Positions 33,471 through 46,600 of a DNA stretch of 64,000 nt are shown in pieces. The stretch is from Setophaga petechia. Taxonomy: Eukaryota > Chordata > Aves > Passeriformes > Parulidae. Below the pieces are notes generated by a model. The model was not told the DNA's origin and did not search any database. It saw only the letters and a program-made list of their open reading frames with translations. The first letter of the stretch is position 1, and each line of letters opens with the position of its first letter. The DNA is taken from positions 20,113,003-20,177,002 of the forward strand of contig JANCRA010000007.1 of the NCBI GenBank assembly GCA_024362935.1, read 5' to 3'. Position numbers and translations under genes: made by a program.

Positions 33471-36400
33471 GTCAGCTGGCCCTGCAGATGGCACGGGGCT
33501 CCTTGATGATGACAGGCTGCCTTGTGAAGTGGAAAGTGTAATTGCTGCGTTAACAATGCGTAAAGTTGTATATACTGATGGTACTAAAGCAAGGGAAGTG
33601 GAATTAATTATACTTGGCTGAAATCTCTCTCAAGGAAAGGCAAGTTTTTAGTGCAGGGAGAATGGCTTCACTGCCATCCTTAAAAACTTTCAAGGGTTTC
33701 CAAAAGTGTATTTTCTTCTTACTTCCTATCCATCAGCACAAGCAGTCATGCCCAATGAACAGAAGCAGATTCTCATCCATTCTCCAACCTTTTTATTACC
33801 GGTTTTAAGTGTCAGTTTTGCACACAGCCATCTGAATGGCTGCTGAAGGAATATGATTCCAACTGAGACACATCCAAAACCACTTTAAACCATTCTGAGG
33901 TACTGACAGAATGACCCAAGGCTGCAAAGGTGACCTATGACTGCTACTAGCTTAGATTACCCAAGGAATTTCTAAATTCTTCTCTAATCTCCTCAGCAAT
34001 TTTTTAAGTCTTTGCATGTTATGAAGCAATACATTGCTAAGATAGTGCAGTATTTTATAACTCTTTATTTATATATAATATAAACTACATAACTTATTTA
34101 TTACTGTAATTTCTATCTTATATGTGTATGATGAACACACATATATAAATACATATAAATTTCAAGATCTCGTGGACCAGTTTAATAAAAAACCTAAGTG
34201 TTCTGCTGCGACAGTTTTCAAATCATTAAGTGTTATTAAGAGTATCCTCACTGGAAAGGTTTAGCAAGATTTCTGAAAGTATGAACTACATTTAGAATGC
34301 TTGGATTTTGAAGTCTTAAAAAATTTTAATGAAGTGCATATTGTGCATACGGAAAAACAAATGTATTTGGGGAAGCCTCTTGGTTTGACATCTTGTCTAC
34401 ATATTTTGATATTTAGGGCTTAAATAGGATAAATTTTGAAAATAATAATTATCTGTCTAAGGCAGCAGTGACTATAGCTTAGTGAAGAGAATATTGGCCA
34501 GAACCTCAGTTGGCAACATCTCCTCAGTGCTAATGGAAATATGTAGCCCAAGCTACTCTTGGTTATAAATTTGCTACCGCTTTTTGCTTACTAGAACAGC
34601 TGAATGCATTTTTATATTCCTCTTCTCCAGAAAAAGGCAGGCAGGTGCCTTTGAATTTACTGAAGTAGAAGAAAGATGGGCAGTAATTTAAATTTCATCT
34701 AGGTACTGAAACCTCTTAACTAATGCAAATGTATGCTAAGTTAATGTGGCATGTTTACTACATTGGTAATGACTGTGATGATGGACATAGTTACGGAGAT
34801 GGGTTTCAATAGTCAGGACTCAGCCCAGCTCATGTCTTCATATCTGTATTTGCTTGTTTTTCTGCACACAGTAATGAGATGTGGCTGCACAGCTGGAAAC
34901 AGGACCAGTTGTGTACCTACAGGTGTGCAGGACTGATGCCTGAGAGCCAGCCCCAAATTGTGTTGTTACTGAAGTTACATTTCCAAATATATGGTGCTTT
35001 TGCAAACTTTGTGGACTTGTTCTTCCAAGTCACAGTCCTTCTTGGACTACCTGTCCTAGAGCCCAGAAGACACAGATTTTGAAAATGACTGAACCATATT
35101 AATAACCAGGGTAAAAGGGATGCTTCTCTTGTTTTGTCTTCAGGCAGCTGAAATTGGCTGCACTGTTTTGTTCCTAAAATACTACTTGGTGTAAATTCAA
35201 AGTAATGAATCTTCGCCATAGTTGTATTTTCAAGTACATAAATTCCTTACACTGACTTATGGGAACTATTCCTCTCATGGTTATGGACTTGTCTTCAACT
35301 AGACCTTGTTGGTCAGACATGTTTATCTTTTAGTGTGTGGTGTGTGCTTGTGGTGAAATGGAGAGCAGAAGGCTGCCCATTTTCAGAATTGTCCTTAAGA
35401 TTATCTTCTTACAATTCTTCAACTTTATTGATTTGTGGTTGCTGTCTGAATTTTTTCTCACTGCAGCACCTTCCAAAACTCTCACTATTCAGTGTGCAGG
35501 GTAAACTGAGTAGACAGAAGTAAAATTCTGGGCAGGAGGTGATGAGCACAATTGACCTTTATCTCATTGTTACAGCACTTTACTTTTTTATATGGGTTTG
35601 GAAATGCTTTTGGAGACTACTTTCAAGTTGAAATGGCAGAATAAGAAAAGACATAAAACAATTCTGAATGTTTTATGTCTGGTAGAATTTTGTGGCTGAT
35701 TTTGAACAGTAGCTGCTCAGTACCAGGAGCTCTTATGCCTCAGCATATTGCCTATTATCTGAACTTACCACTGCCTGTAGATGCAAAAAAATAGTGAGCT
35801 GTAAAGCAACCCAGTGGGTATTCATGAATCATTAACAATGTGTGTATGAAGAGGATACTTCTTTAAAATTATTACTTTGAAATGCAATGCGTGTGAACTT
35901 GGCACATCCAGGGTAACCTAATAATGGGCAGCCTGATGTATCCCTGTTGGGGAAACACTGATTAGTTTTAACTTTGAACATGTTTGTTATGTGAAAACAT
36001 TTCCTCCTTTTGTCATTACTCTCTTCTTCCTCTTAGTGGCCTTTCAAACAGACCATAATCTTAAATACATCCAGAAAAAAAAAGAAAACTAAAAGTAGAG
36101 AGTTTGTATAGAAGTTTCTAAGTAACTACCTAGAAGTATCTAAGCTTCGGTGTGAAAGGACTAGTTTATGTTGCAGAAAAAATATCAATAATCATGGAAA
36201 TATTTAATAACCAATGTGGTTAAAAACACTTTATGATCCTTTTTATTTGATCAAACGGAAAAGTTTGAATTAATCTACATGAAATTTTTTTCCCTTTTTC
36301 TTCTCTCAGAAGAAAACGTATCAGGGTCTGCACTTAGGAGGTTTGAAGAAAGAAGACATACTCATGCTTTAAGTAGGAAATGAATTGCACTTTCAAGCCA

Positions 36401-37153
36401 GGCTATAAATCTTGAAACCTCAATAGAAAAGCATTTATGGTGTATCCATGGGGCAGAAACAGATGTTGCCTGCTGAAGCACATATTGAATATCTCAGGCA
36501 GTGAGACAGTGGCAGCATCACTCAGGCAAATGCTGCATAGCCTCAGGAGTTAATAACTACTGTCAGTGCAAAGCTGAAACCCTGTACAAAGGGGGGTTTA
36601 ACTTTTACCTAATTTTCAGCAGTTTCTAGCACAATATGAGAATGTAAAGGATAAATTTCCAAAGCCTGGCTCTCTGATATGTATCTCTGGATAATTCAAT
36701 GTTTGACTAAACAAAAAACTACAGGCATTAGTGATTTTCATCTTGCTCTTCTCTCCTCTGGGTGACATCTGACAGGCTTGGGCATTATTTGCTTTTAACA
36801 TAGCTTCTGCAGTTGACTGGAAAACAAAATTGAAAAGAATGCCTGTGCTAGTTAGTGCAATACCTTTAAACCATGCTGTGTTTCCTTAGCTCTACAACAC
36901 TTGACCACATTCATTTGGGATGCTTGTTTGTCAAGATCTATCCTGACTGTGTGCCTACAAAATAGGAATAAAGATCACTGTTTTCTTTGACCAGCAAAAT
37001 AATCTCTTTAGAATGTTTCTCTTATGTCCTTGAGCTCCATGTGTTAAGATCTGCAAAAATAATTGTTGCATTTTGCTTAATTATACTGAGACGCTTCTGT
37101 ACACTCACCTCAATACATTTTATTCAGTATTTTCAGTATTTCTAATTTCCACA
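33471..37153. other. Noncoding stretch, partly very AT-rich
   Basis: No gene is recognised. AT-rich DNA at about 34050-34165 contains a 9-bp inverted repeat, TATATGTGT (34119-34127) and ACACATATA (34137-34145). A 14-bp direct repeat with one mismatch (TAGAAGTTTCTAAG / TAGAAGTATCTAAG, period 22) begins at 36109. Confidence 0.4.
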
Positions 37154-37205
37154 AAACTCCTATTCAGATCAGTTCAATAGAAACTCCTGCTGATCAGTTC
37201 AATAC
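37154..37205 (+). repeat. Imperfect 25-27-bp tandem duplication
   Basis: Two adjacent copies begin AAACTCCT and end GATCAGTTCAATA plus one base. The second copy is two bases shorter. Both carry GATCAGTTCAATA intact (37167-37179 and 37192-37204). Confidence 0.75.
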
Positions 37206-39662
37206 AAATCAGCATTTCCTTACTCATGAGTGAACCACCTATTTTTTATTTGGAATTGAATATTTGTGTGTTTATGTATATGCATTTTTCCCCAGCTGCT
37301 GCTTTGCTACTAAATCCTCTGATTTATGACAGTCTCATAATGGCTCTGTTTTCCCTACATAAAACAGAAAATGCTGTTTACTTTCATCCTTGATGACTCT
37401 TATTGAAATAAACACATATAGACATTGCCAGAGACAAGGGAAAATTATGTTCTGCAAACAGCAGTGACCCCAATAACTGCCATAGAGCTGACAGGCAGGC
37501 ACAGCCATGGCAAGCACAGTATGCAAGGAGCAGAATGTGCCCTTGAATGTAATAATAACTTATGTTGCTAACACATTTTGAGGTCTTGTTCAAAAAGCCA
37601 GTCAATCTCCAACTTTCTACTGGGTCCCATGCTGACTAGAAGAGCGCTGTAAAAACAAGCGCAGCTGTAAGGATTTTCCATGTCCTCTTGATAGAAAAGG
37701 TCCCGTTCCACCTTGAATGTTTGGGGAGTTCAATCACAACAGAATGTGAGCTTAGTGAGGAGCAGGACTTCCGTCAGATGCTGCTGCAAGCTGTGGAGTT
37801 TCAGAGAAAACTGAATGTGCACTCCATTTCAAAGGCTAGGAAAGGCATCAACTGTAAAAGTGCAGACTTAGAGCTCCAGAAAACTGTTCTTTTCCCAAGG
37901 CCTGCAAAGGACAAAACTTTCCATCTTGAAGTAGTTAAAGATTCTTTTTTTTCCCCTCAACCAGTGAATTTTCCATTAAGCTGGGTTTTCAGGTGAAAAT
38001 ACTAAGAAATTGTTGATTTCAATAACACAGAGCACAGATATGTTCTTAGAAACTGTTTTTCATCAGACTTAATGGAAACTATGATTCAGTGAGCTGTCAG
38101 ATAAGAAGTAAAAATTTTTTCCAGGCTGCATCTTCTAGAAATGCTTGTTGGCCAAACTTATCTAGAGTTAGGTTTTTCCAGATGCTTAATGTCTGTTAGA
38201 ACTGTGTGTGCATGCTCTTTTCCAAGATCTTCATTATTTAGCATTTTATAAGGAAATAGAGTTCTCTGGATTTCAGATCTGTAAACTTCTCCATGCATTC
38301 TTGACAAGATGCTTCATCCCACTCTTTTGATTGTGGAGAGGAAGTGATACATGTTTCATTTAGAAAAGTCCAGATGCCCATGACAGACACTGGCAGAGAA
38401 GTTGCAATTGTATTTTTATTCTGCAGGTCAAATCATCTTGCAGTCAGGGACTCTGAAGATTTCAGTCTCTCTGATTAATATCAACAAGGGCATTACCCTT
38501 TAGTCTGTTTCTGAAATCATACTTACAACATGCATTTTCCAAAAAAAAAAAAAAATTGTTTATTACTACATATTCTGCTGTAAGGCAAATGCAAATATCT
38601 CAATGCTTTCTGTTTTTCACTTTTATATCATTGACTTTTTTGGTGTGTGTACAAAGTGTACTTTATATTGCTGAGAACACCCACCTGTCCTTGCAGTCTA
38701 TAGAGGTGTCCTTTGACTACCCCATACCACTGATACTATAAAATGAAGCTGTGTCTCCTGGGGAATGCTGAGTACAAACTGTCTAAACAGAGCTGTGCTA
38801 AAAGCGTGGTCTAGAGAGGTCACCCAATATGTTGCAAAAATCCATATATGTGCAGTTGTTTTGACAGGGAGATGATTTCATAAATTGTTCTGCTCAGCCT
38901 CTTTAGTTTCATTTCCCTCAGTTGAAACAGGGGATATCTGGTAGATGGGACTTGTGCAGAGGGGCTGAGATTTACAGTGGATGAAGGGCTGAAGAGGAAC
39001 CTACAATGTTGTGCTATTGAGAAAGGAAAAGGCTACAGAGAACTTCTAAATGTCTTGTAAAGAAACGCTGCAGGAATTGGTGCTGAATTTTTCCAGAGAC
39101 AAAAAGACAAATTTGGTCTATGGCACTGCATTTTTCAGACAAGTGAAAGGCAAGAAGGGATTAAACCTCCCTCTCTCTCTGTGTACAAATAACGAGCAGG
39201 TGCTTGAATTAAAATAGGAGTAATTTTATTAGGCCCTGAGAAAAGCTGTGAGGAACAAAAGGAAAGTGCTTCATTTACCAGCCAAGGGAGGCTGTTAAAT
39301 CATGATGTCTGACACGTTCTTGAAGATCATCATCATGCATCCATCTGAAATGGCATGGTGCTATTGGTTTCTGCTTTATGACAGAGAGACACTTATCTTC
39401 TGTCTCCTATGGAGGTGGAAAAAACTAGACAGGCTAAAATTTCAAAGTGCAAATAGATGCAGCATGGTGAACATGGAAGAAAGCAGTCATGAGGAAGTGG
39501 ACAAATCTGCAAATGTGTGATGTGCTAAATCAGTAAGCACTTGTAGCATCTGTTCTTTGTAAACCATGCACCAGATCTGATACTGAGGCAACAGGGCAGT
39601 GAACAGAGTATTCCTGTGGACATGCACAATGAAACCAGGTCCAAGTCCCCCAGATGCTGCAG
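37206..39662. other. Noncoding stretch
   Basis: The frame at 37640-37996 (plus) stays open for 119 codons but has no domain I recognise and is of chance length for this window. An A15 run lies at 38541-38555. Nothing else is identified. Confidence 0.4.
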
Positions 39663-40031
39663 TTATGGCAAGAATAGCACACATCCTGGATTTGTATTAC
39701 AGAAAAAATCCTGCAGAGTTCCATCAGATGCCTGAAAACTGGAAAGATGAGAAGGTAGCAGCTTCATAATCTGGTGCAGGAAGGCATTAATTAGTGTCTT
39801 AGCACCAGAGCTTTGGGGGGAAAAAGGCTCAGACAGCCTGACCCTGGTGCAGCAGTGAGAGAGGTGCTGGCTGAGGATGGCCAGCGAGCATTGGTCTGAC
39901 AGTGACTGCAGCATGCTGGGCAGGAAAGTGCCACTGTGCTGAGAATCCACACTGCCCAGGGAGCTGGGCCAGTCACTGTGTGCTACATTTACTGCTACAA
40001 TGATGGACATCATCAAGGATATCCTCTGCAT
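39663..40031 (-). other. Unidentified open frame, possible decayed coding remnant
   Basis: A 122-codon frame is open on the minus strand, and upstream of its start, on that strand, lies an acceptor-like tract (TCCTTTTGTATTTAG). The plus strand of the same interval also shows two staggered partly open frames, for example a piece reading DAAVMARIAHILDLYYRKNP at about 39653-39712. This pattern could reflect an old, frame-shifted pseudogene or transposase remnant, or chance. I could not assign any protein family. The bases are somewhat GC-richer than their surroundings. Confidence 0.15.
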
Positions 40032-43000
40032 GCAGGCTCTTCCCTAAATACAAAAGGAAACCAGCCCCATTTTCAGGATTTCATTTCACTATTATTCAAA
40101 AAGCAAATGAATTCTCAACTTTCAATGGCTAAATTCTTCTAAGAAAGATCAACTGCTTTGGCAAAAATGGACCTTAAAATTGGCTCAGATTTTAGTGTTC
40201 TCCCCATTGATTAAATCCTGCATATGCTGTTGAAAAGGGACTTCCATAGCATAACTCTTTAGCCACGTATATTTGCTGCATCTTGAGGTAAATACAGAAT
40301 CTGTTTATCTATATAATAGTACAGGATGAATATCAAAAAAGAATCTTTTTCTCAATCCTCTGCTCAAAAATGCTGAATGGGTTTAAACATTCTAACAAGG
40401 ATTTCATGCTGTCAATAACAATATCAAGAGATTTAGATTTTGGATAAGGAGAGCCTTTCATAAGGGAACATACTTGGTGCTGGAGCTGTATCTGGAATTG
40501 GTGGGGAGGAATGGAGCAGCACAGTCCGCACAATTTCAGATATTAAAAGGCCAAAATACAGATTAGGCTGGGAAAGCTGCTAATGATTTTACTTTGCTCC
40601 AGGTGAGATTTGGTCTGTGAAGATTTGCAACACAGTTGTTTCTCTGGAATTACTGTACTTTTGTGCAAGTATTATGCAAGTTAAACATACAATGTTCACA
40701 GGACAGAATTAAGAAGGTCCCAAAGAATATTCAAGTCCTTACTTAAAACAGACAGTGAACGATGGTACATCTCTGTAGTTGCCATCATCAGTAGTTAATT
40801 TCTTTCACACTTTCACTACTCATTTCCTATGATAAATCAGGAGGAAATGCACTCAAGTAACCCCCTGATGTTAATAATTGCAATGCCAGTGACAAGTTTT
40901 TATATTTGGAAAAAATTGCTGCAAGAAGAAAATGGTAATTACTGCAGAAAATCCAGAAATGCTTATACTTGATGGGCACTCTGATTTGTGAGATAACTAA
41001 TTTGCTAACCACACACAATACAGCTACAGCAACTTTCTAAAATTGTTTTGTCATTGTAATTATACCTCGTGCCAGAAGTTCTAAGCAAAACTTGCTATTA
41101 GCTTAATTGAGGAAAGAAATGAAGTGAAAAATATCTGATTTAGTGGTCCAAAAGCTGCTGCAGGTGCAAAGCAAACCCAGGAAATGGGTCCCTGGAGAAC
41201 ACAGGTGTCAAGTCTTGGTCCTGGAGCACTAAAGATAAATACTGCCAACTACTCCAAAGGTACTTCAGGAATGGATGTACTCAATGGGTTTGCCTACTTT
41301 TGAAGCAGTGGAGTGAATTCAGCTATACATTATGGCACTGAATCTTTCACCAAGTGTGTGTCTTTGTACTGGCTTAGCTGGGAGCTCTGAAGTGCATTTA
41401 CTTTCTTGTCCAGCAGAGGAGCAGGACTGAAGCCCTGATGAGCTGAATGAGGAGGACTGTGGGCTGACCTGTGTCTGTAGAGCACACTCTGGCAAGCTTC
41501 CCTCCTAACCCTGCCAGTCAGAGCTGGAGTTTGCTGGCAGAAAACAGCAGTGCTGATGAGAACCTACTCCTTTCCATCCTGAATCCCTCCTGCAGAAAAG
41601 GCCAGTACCTGAATTTGGTGACATTGTTCCTGACAGGGTAACTGCTGTCACACAGGATGTGACTGGACCATACTGGCTTTATAGAGCACAAGAAACAGAA
41701 AAAGATGTTTTTTGAATGTAAGATCTGGACAGTGAGCAGAACCACATGATTTTACAGCAGTGCCTTCTGCATGAAATACTTCTGTCAGACTCTACCAGCA
41801 GAATCTTCTAAAGCAGCGCAGTTACAGAGCTGAAAGTCCCTCTTGTGAGCAATGCTGCCCTCTCAGCAAGGCTTGTCTGGCTTGCTTTTGGCAAAAATAA
41901 TTCCTGCCCTTTATTCAGTATTATTTATAAGTTGGGGTGGGGGCAAAAGAGACTCTGCTTTATTTTAACAGTATAACCTTTGGGGGTTTTATTTAATTAT
42001 TTTGGTGCTTATTCTTTAGTGTCTGTGGTAAAACTGATTCTCTTGGTTTCCAATCTGCCTGCTTATCTACTCTCACTTTAAGGAAATTAATGGGAGGTAT
42101 CTTTGAAGCTCTGTGAAGTGATCTGAGAGTCAGCAACTTGAATCCAAAATATTTGCTTCGTCTCGAAAGTCATTAATTTCTCCTAGAATGCTGTCAGGAT
42201 TTTTAAGCTAGTGAAAGGTATTCTACTGTCCTGGCAAATACTGTTTTGTGTATTGAGGGAAGGAAGTGGTGATTTTTTTCCCAATTTGATTGGTTTTTGT
42301 TATTAATTTACACTGTTAATCAGTTTTACTAGAAACCTACAGAATAAAAGGTGAATGTCCACACAGGGTGAGACCTTCATATCACTGGGAAATGCTCAGA
42401 TGCATCTGCAGTTCTTGTTCCAGGAATTTATCAGCAGTTATCAAAATACGAAGTATGTAAAGACTTACATATGCCTGAGGGAAAGCAATTTAATCATAAA
42501 CACGTGGATTTAAGCTTAGCCCTGCTGATATCTGTCACCAGGTTAAAATTAATGATGTAATCTGGCCTCAGGTAATCTGCATTTTAAATAGCTTGCTGAA
42601 ACAAAATTTCCAAGGTCAAAGATGTAATGCCAGTTTCACTCACGTGATTTGTCATTACAGTGCTACTAGAGTGAGGCTCAAAATGCTTATTCACAGTCAT
42701 CACTCAGTGTGTTTCATAAGTTAGCCACAAGTGTGTTTACCATTTGTAGCTGTGTAGTACATCTATATTTACAGACAGTTTTGGGGACAGCTGCCATTCC
42801 CAGTGGCTCTCAGAAAGCAATGTCTCCTATTTTAGTTGGTGGTAATAGCAAGGACCATTTCTAATAAAATGTTTTTCCTTCCCAAAGTTTTAGCCATTGT
42901 GACTTTAAGGGACTTAAATCCTTAAAAGAACTTATTTTTACCTGAAGAAACACCATCTCTTCTTACCTTTTAGTTTGAAAGCTGATGTCAAAACGATGCC

Positions 43001-43506
43001 ATAAGTAGGATTTTGGGTCAAACCAAGGCCCACTCCTTGCATGAAATTGAAGGTTTTTATCAAGAGCAGCACTTGGAAAGTCTAAGGGAATAGTTAATTG
43101 AGAAGAGTGGTTCTACCTGATTGTTAAGGATTATAGGACATGGTTCTTTCTGGGCCAAACTGATAGCCTTGCCCCTTACTGATGTGTGACTCTGCTCAAG
43201 CAAAAGCAGATGTGTAAATAACTGAACATACTGAAATACTCATAGTCTTATTCCATTGGTCATTAAGGGTATAAAACAGAAACTTCGTCTTGGTTTATTT
43301 TTTTAAGAAATATGCTATTTTAATAAATCTTAAATATTGTCATGCATATAGAAATCTTCAACCACACCTTAGCAATGAGGGGTTCTGTGTACTCAGATTT
43401 GGGCTGACCGATGTTGAAGGCAATAAAACACTGGATTTTACTTTTTTTAATATCATTATTAAAATAGACTACTGTCTACTGCTTTATCTATCTGAAATAC
43501 CTATTT
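40032..43506. other. Noncoding stretch
   Basis: No gene, hairpin or transposon is recognisable. A purine-rich GGGGTGGGGGC run lies at about 41934-41944. Confidence 0.4.
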
Positions 43507-43614
43507 CATATAATTTATTGATCTGATTTCATCATTGACATGCCAGGATGAAGATTTTTTCATATAATTTATTGATCTGATTTCATCATTGACATGCTAG
43601 GATGAGGATTTTTT
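43507..43614 (+). repeat. 54-bp tandem duplication, nearly identical
   Basis: The unit beginning CATATAATTTATTGATCTGA occurs at 43507-43560 and again at 43561-43614. Only two substitutions separate the copies, one in GACATGCCAGG/GACATGCTAGG and one in GATGAAG/GATGAGG. The high identity points to a recent event. No gene covers it. Confidence 0.95.
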
Positions 43615-46600
43615 CTTGCTGTGTGACTCAGCAAAATAATTTTGTTTCTTCTGGAGATCAAAACTTGACAGATTTACAATGGTGCAGAGCTCATTGCTTC
43701 TTGAAATTTTCAGGATTTATAGTGTCATTGTTTGGTTGGATTTTGGGGTCTTTTTGTTTTTTTTTTTACTAATTGCTGAGAGGAGTACATGCTTAGTTTG
43801 AAACCTTAAAGAAACCCCACATTTTTAAGATTAAGTTGAATTAAGCAGCATCTTTAAAAAAGGGTATCTCTTAGCTCTTTAAAGCAGCTGTAGCTATAAA
43901 AGCATCTATAGTTCCTGAAGGTCCTGGGAATCTGTTTTGAAGCAAAGCTGTTCTCTGCACAGCCATGAAATCTCTGAAATTTGAAAAATATTCATAAAAG
44001 TCTCACTCAACCTCTGAATGATAAATCTATTTCTAATTGTACTTCTTCTGCTATAAAGACACTAAATTCTTCTTTGCTTTATTATGCATATTTATAAGCC
44101 TTGTTTAAAAAAGAAATCATAAATCAGGGATAAAGCTTCCTTTAGAATAACAGGACAAGTGGATTAAATCTTCCACAGATGTTCAGTATATTAATAACTC
44201 TTCAATATGAGTTTCTATAAAATAAATATATGGCCGCTAGTGATATTCTTTTCCATTTCATTGTGTATCTGAGTCCCACATCTTATCCAGACTGTCTGTT
44301 CCCATGCTGTGAATATACAGAGCAGTGGCATGAAAGCCAAAGATCAAGAAGTAAGAGCTACCTACACCAGTAAACTTTAAATGGTGTAAAATCCCATGAA
44401 ACTGGTGAATAAATAAGTATTGGTCTAGGATACAGCATCCCAACTAATAATAATTTTCTTTTTTGTATGCTCATTTCAGAAAGCAGTAATTTTCCAAAAG
44501 CAGTTTAATGTTCTGTTTAAGAATGACACAATTTCATCTTGAAAATTAGGTGGTTAAATAGATGGCAACAAATTGATTAAATTCAATTAACAGATGAAAC
44601 ATGGAAAGTTAAATGGGCAGCATTTGGACTTGCAGATATGCAAGTCTTACCTTAATTATCTGACAAGTAATGCAAGGCATTAATTTCTGGTTTGTTTGGT
44701 TTTTTTTGTTTTTTTTTTTTTTGTTTTGAATGACCAATAAAATATATACACACACATATTAATAATTACATACAGTACATAAGAGTATGGTTGATTTAGC
44801 TTTGAGTTTTGCTTGTTTGCTTTGATGAGAGCCACAAAACTAAGAAAGAAATCTCAAGCAGATATTTATTTGTTAACAAGAATATCTCTTTTACTCTGTG
44901 TAGAGGTTTATTCTAGCAATGCTAAAGAGGAAATTTTCTCTGCTGTGCCAGTGGCATTTCTACTGAAAGTCTTGACTTAACGCAAAGTTAAAATCCATTT
45001 AATATCTCTTTTTAGACTTTGTAAACAAAGGTGCAAATTGAATATTCTGTATAAGCAGTTTAATTTAGTTAAACAATTGAAGTTGAGGTATAGCAGAATC
45101 ATGGAAATATTTACTGAAATTGACCCCACTTTTATAATTGTTTTTTAGTGGTTGTGTTTTCTAGCGTTAGATTTTTCCTGATATTTTCCCAGTAGCCCTC
45201 CATCTGGGTATAATACATTATGCAAAGCCTAGTATTTGATGTGAATTCTTTTGCAATAATAGTTTTCAGCATAATGGTCTAGATCTTCCTGTTTTGATGC
45301 CAGTGGAAGGGTTCCATTAACTTAAACTAAGATAAAATTTCCCCGTTTAGAAAACAACGTGCTGGCTTTTTAAAGTTTGGATGTAAAATTTTATTTAAAA
45401 AGAAAGTTAAAAATTACTCCATAACCAATAATACATCATCAAAATTCTCATATTTTTGTGGCATTAAGAATTGAATGGCCAGAACAGCTGGGCCAATTCT
45501 TTTTATTTTATCTAATCTCCCACTTTCCCTTTTATCTTGGGGCATGAGTTGGCAGTGGTGGTGTGGGTGTTTGGATATTGTTTATTAAATCATTATCAGT
45601 TATGTTTATGTTGGTCACAGGTTATATATTTCCATCTGGGCATTTTAAAGAGTCTTTTATAAATATTTTGAAATGGCAATCAGAGTTGCTAGCAGCATTG
45701 GTTATCCATCTTTACAAACTGCAGAGGAGCTGTGTATTAGGCAGTTTAAATGTTTGCCAGCCCAGGATGCTCAGGCGTGCACCTGGCAGCTCAGGAGAAG
45801 TGGAGCACCTCGTGCTTTTGCCCTCCATGGCAGAGAGGGTTCAGCAGAAATACTCTAAACTTACACTTCTAGAAGGAAATTTGCCTCTAACACAGTCTAA
45901 TAATGACTTTTTCATTCTTCAGCAGAAAACAATATTTTTCAGTGGAAAAATAACTGAGTGTTTCAGCACAGATAACTTTTTCAACCTACGGTAGTAGACA
46001 GCCAGTTTTCACCTTAGGTTGGAAATCTACCCATCTTGCTGAAGAACTGAGCTGTAGATTATAAGATCCTTTGTTTTCTCTTCACAAAGCTATTTCTGTG
46101 TATTTTGAACTAAATGAAAACAGCTGCATATCTCAAATTATGCATTCAGAGAGAATTTTGACATGATATTCTTCAAAACACAATTAATTTTAATCTTTCT
46201 CATGCAATTTTCTGTCAAAAAAAGATTGATGGTTCTTTGTTTTTCCTCTTTTCACCATAATTTTGACAGTGGAATATCAGAGTATATTAAGGAGTCCATT
46301 AGACATCTGATTTGAAAGCATGTAATTCTTATTCAGACTATGACCAGGGAGGATGTAGCCTATCTATTTCACATTCAATGTTCCATGAAGCAAATCCAAA
46401 ATGTGACAATGTGACAGATATAGCTAAAAGAAAGAAAGAGCCCCAATATGCTGCCATGATACATTTCTTTAAACAGAAAAGTCCTTAAGTATCTGTACAT
46501 TATTACAATGCAGTTTGTAAGGCACCAATAGCTTAATTTATACCTTCAAGTGATATTTCTAAAGGATTTCTTATTTGGATCTCTGCTGATTAACTCTGGA

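Noticed and set aside
33287..33556. Minus-strand frames with repeating GHLGPAGSPGP peptide
   Set aside because: They are produced by the 19-bp minisatellite cycling through all frames; collagen-like look is coincidental.
37640..37996. 119-codon plus-strand frame ending next to a TTTCAG/GTGAAA sequence
   Set aside because: No recognisable protein family, no start context, and similar frame lengths occur by chance elsewhere in the window.
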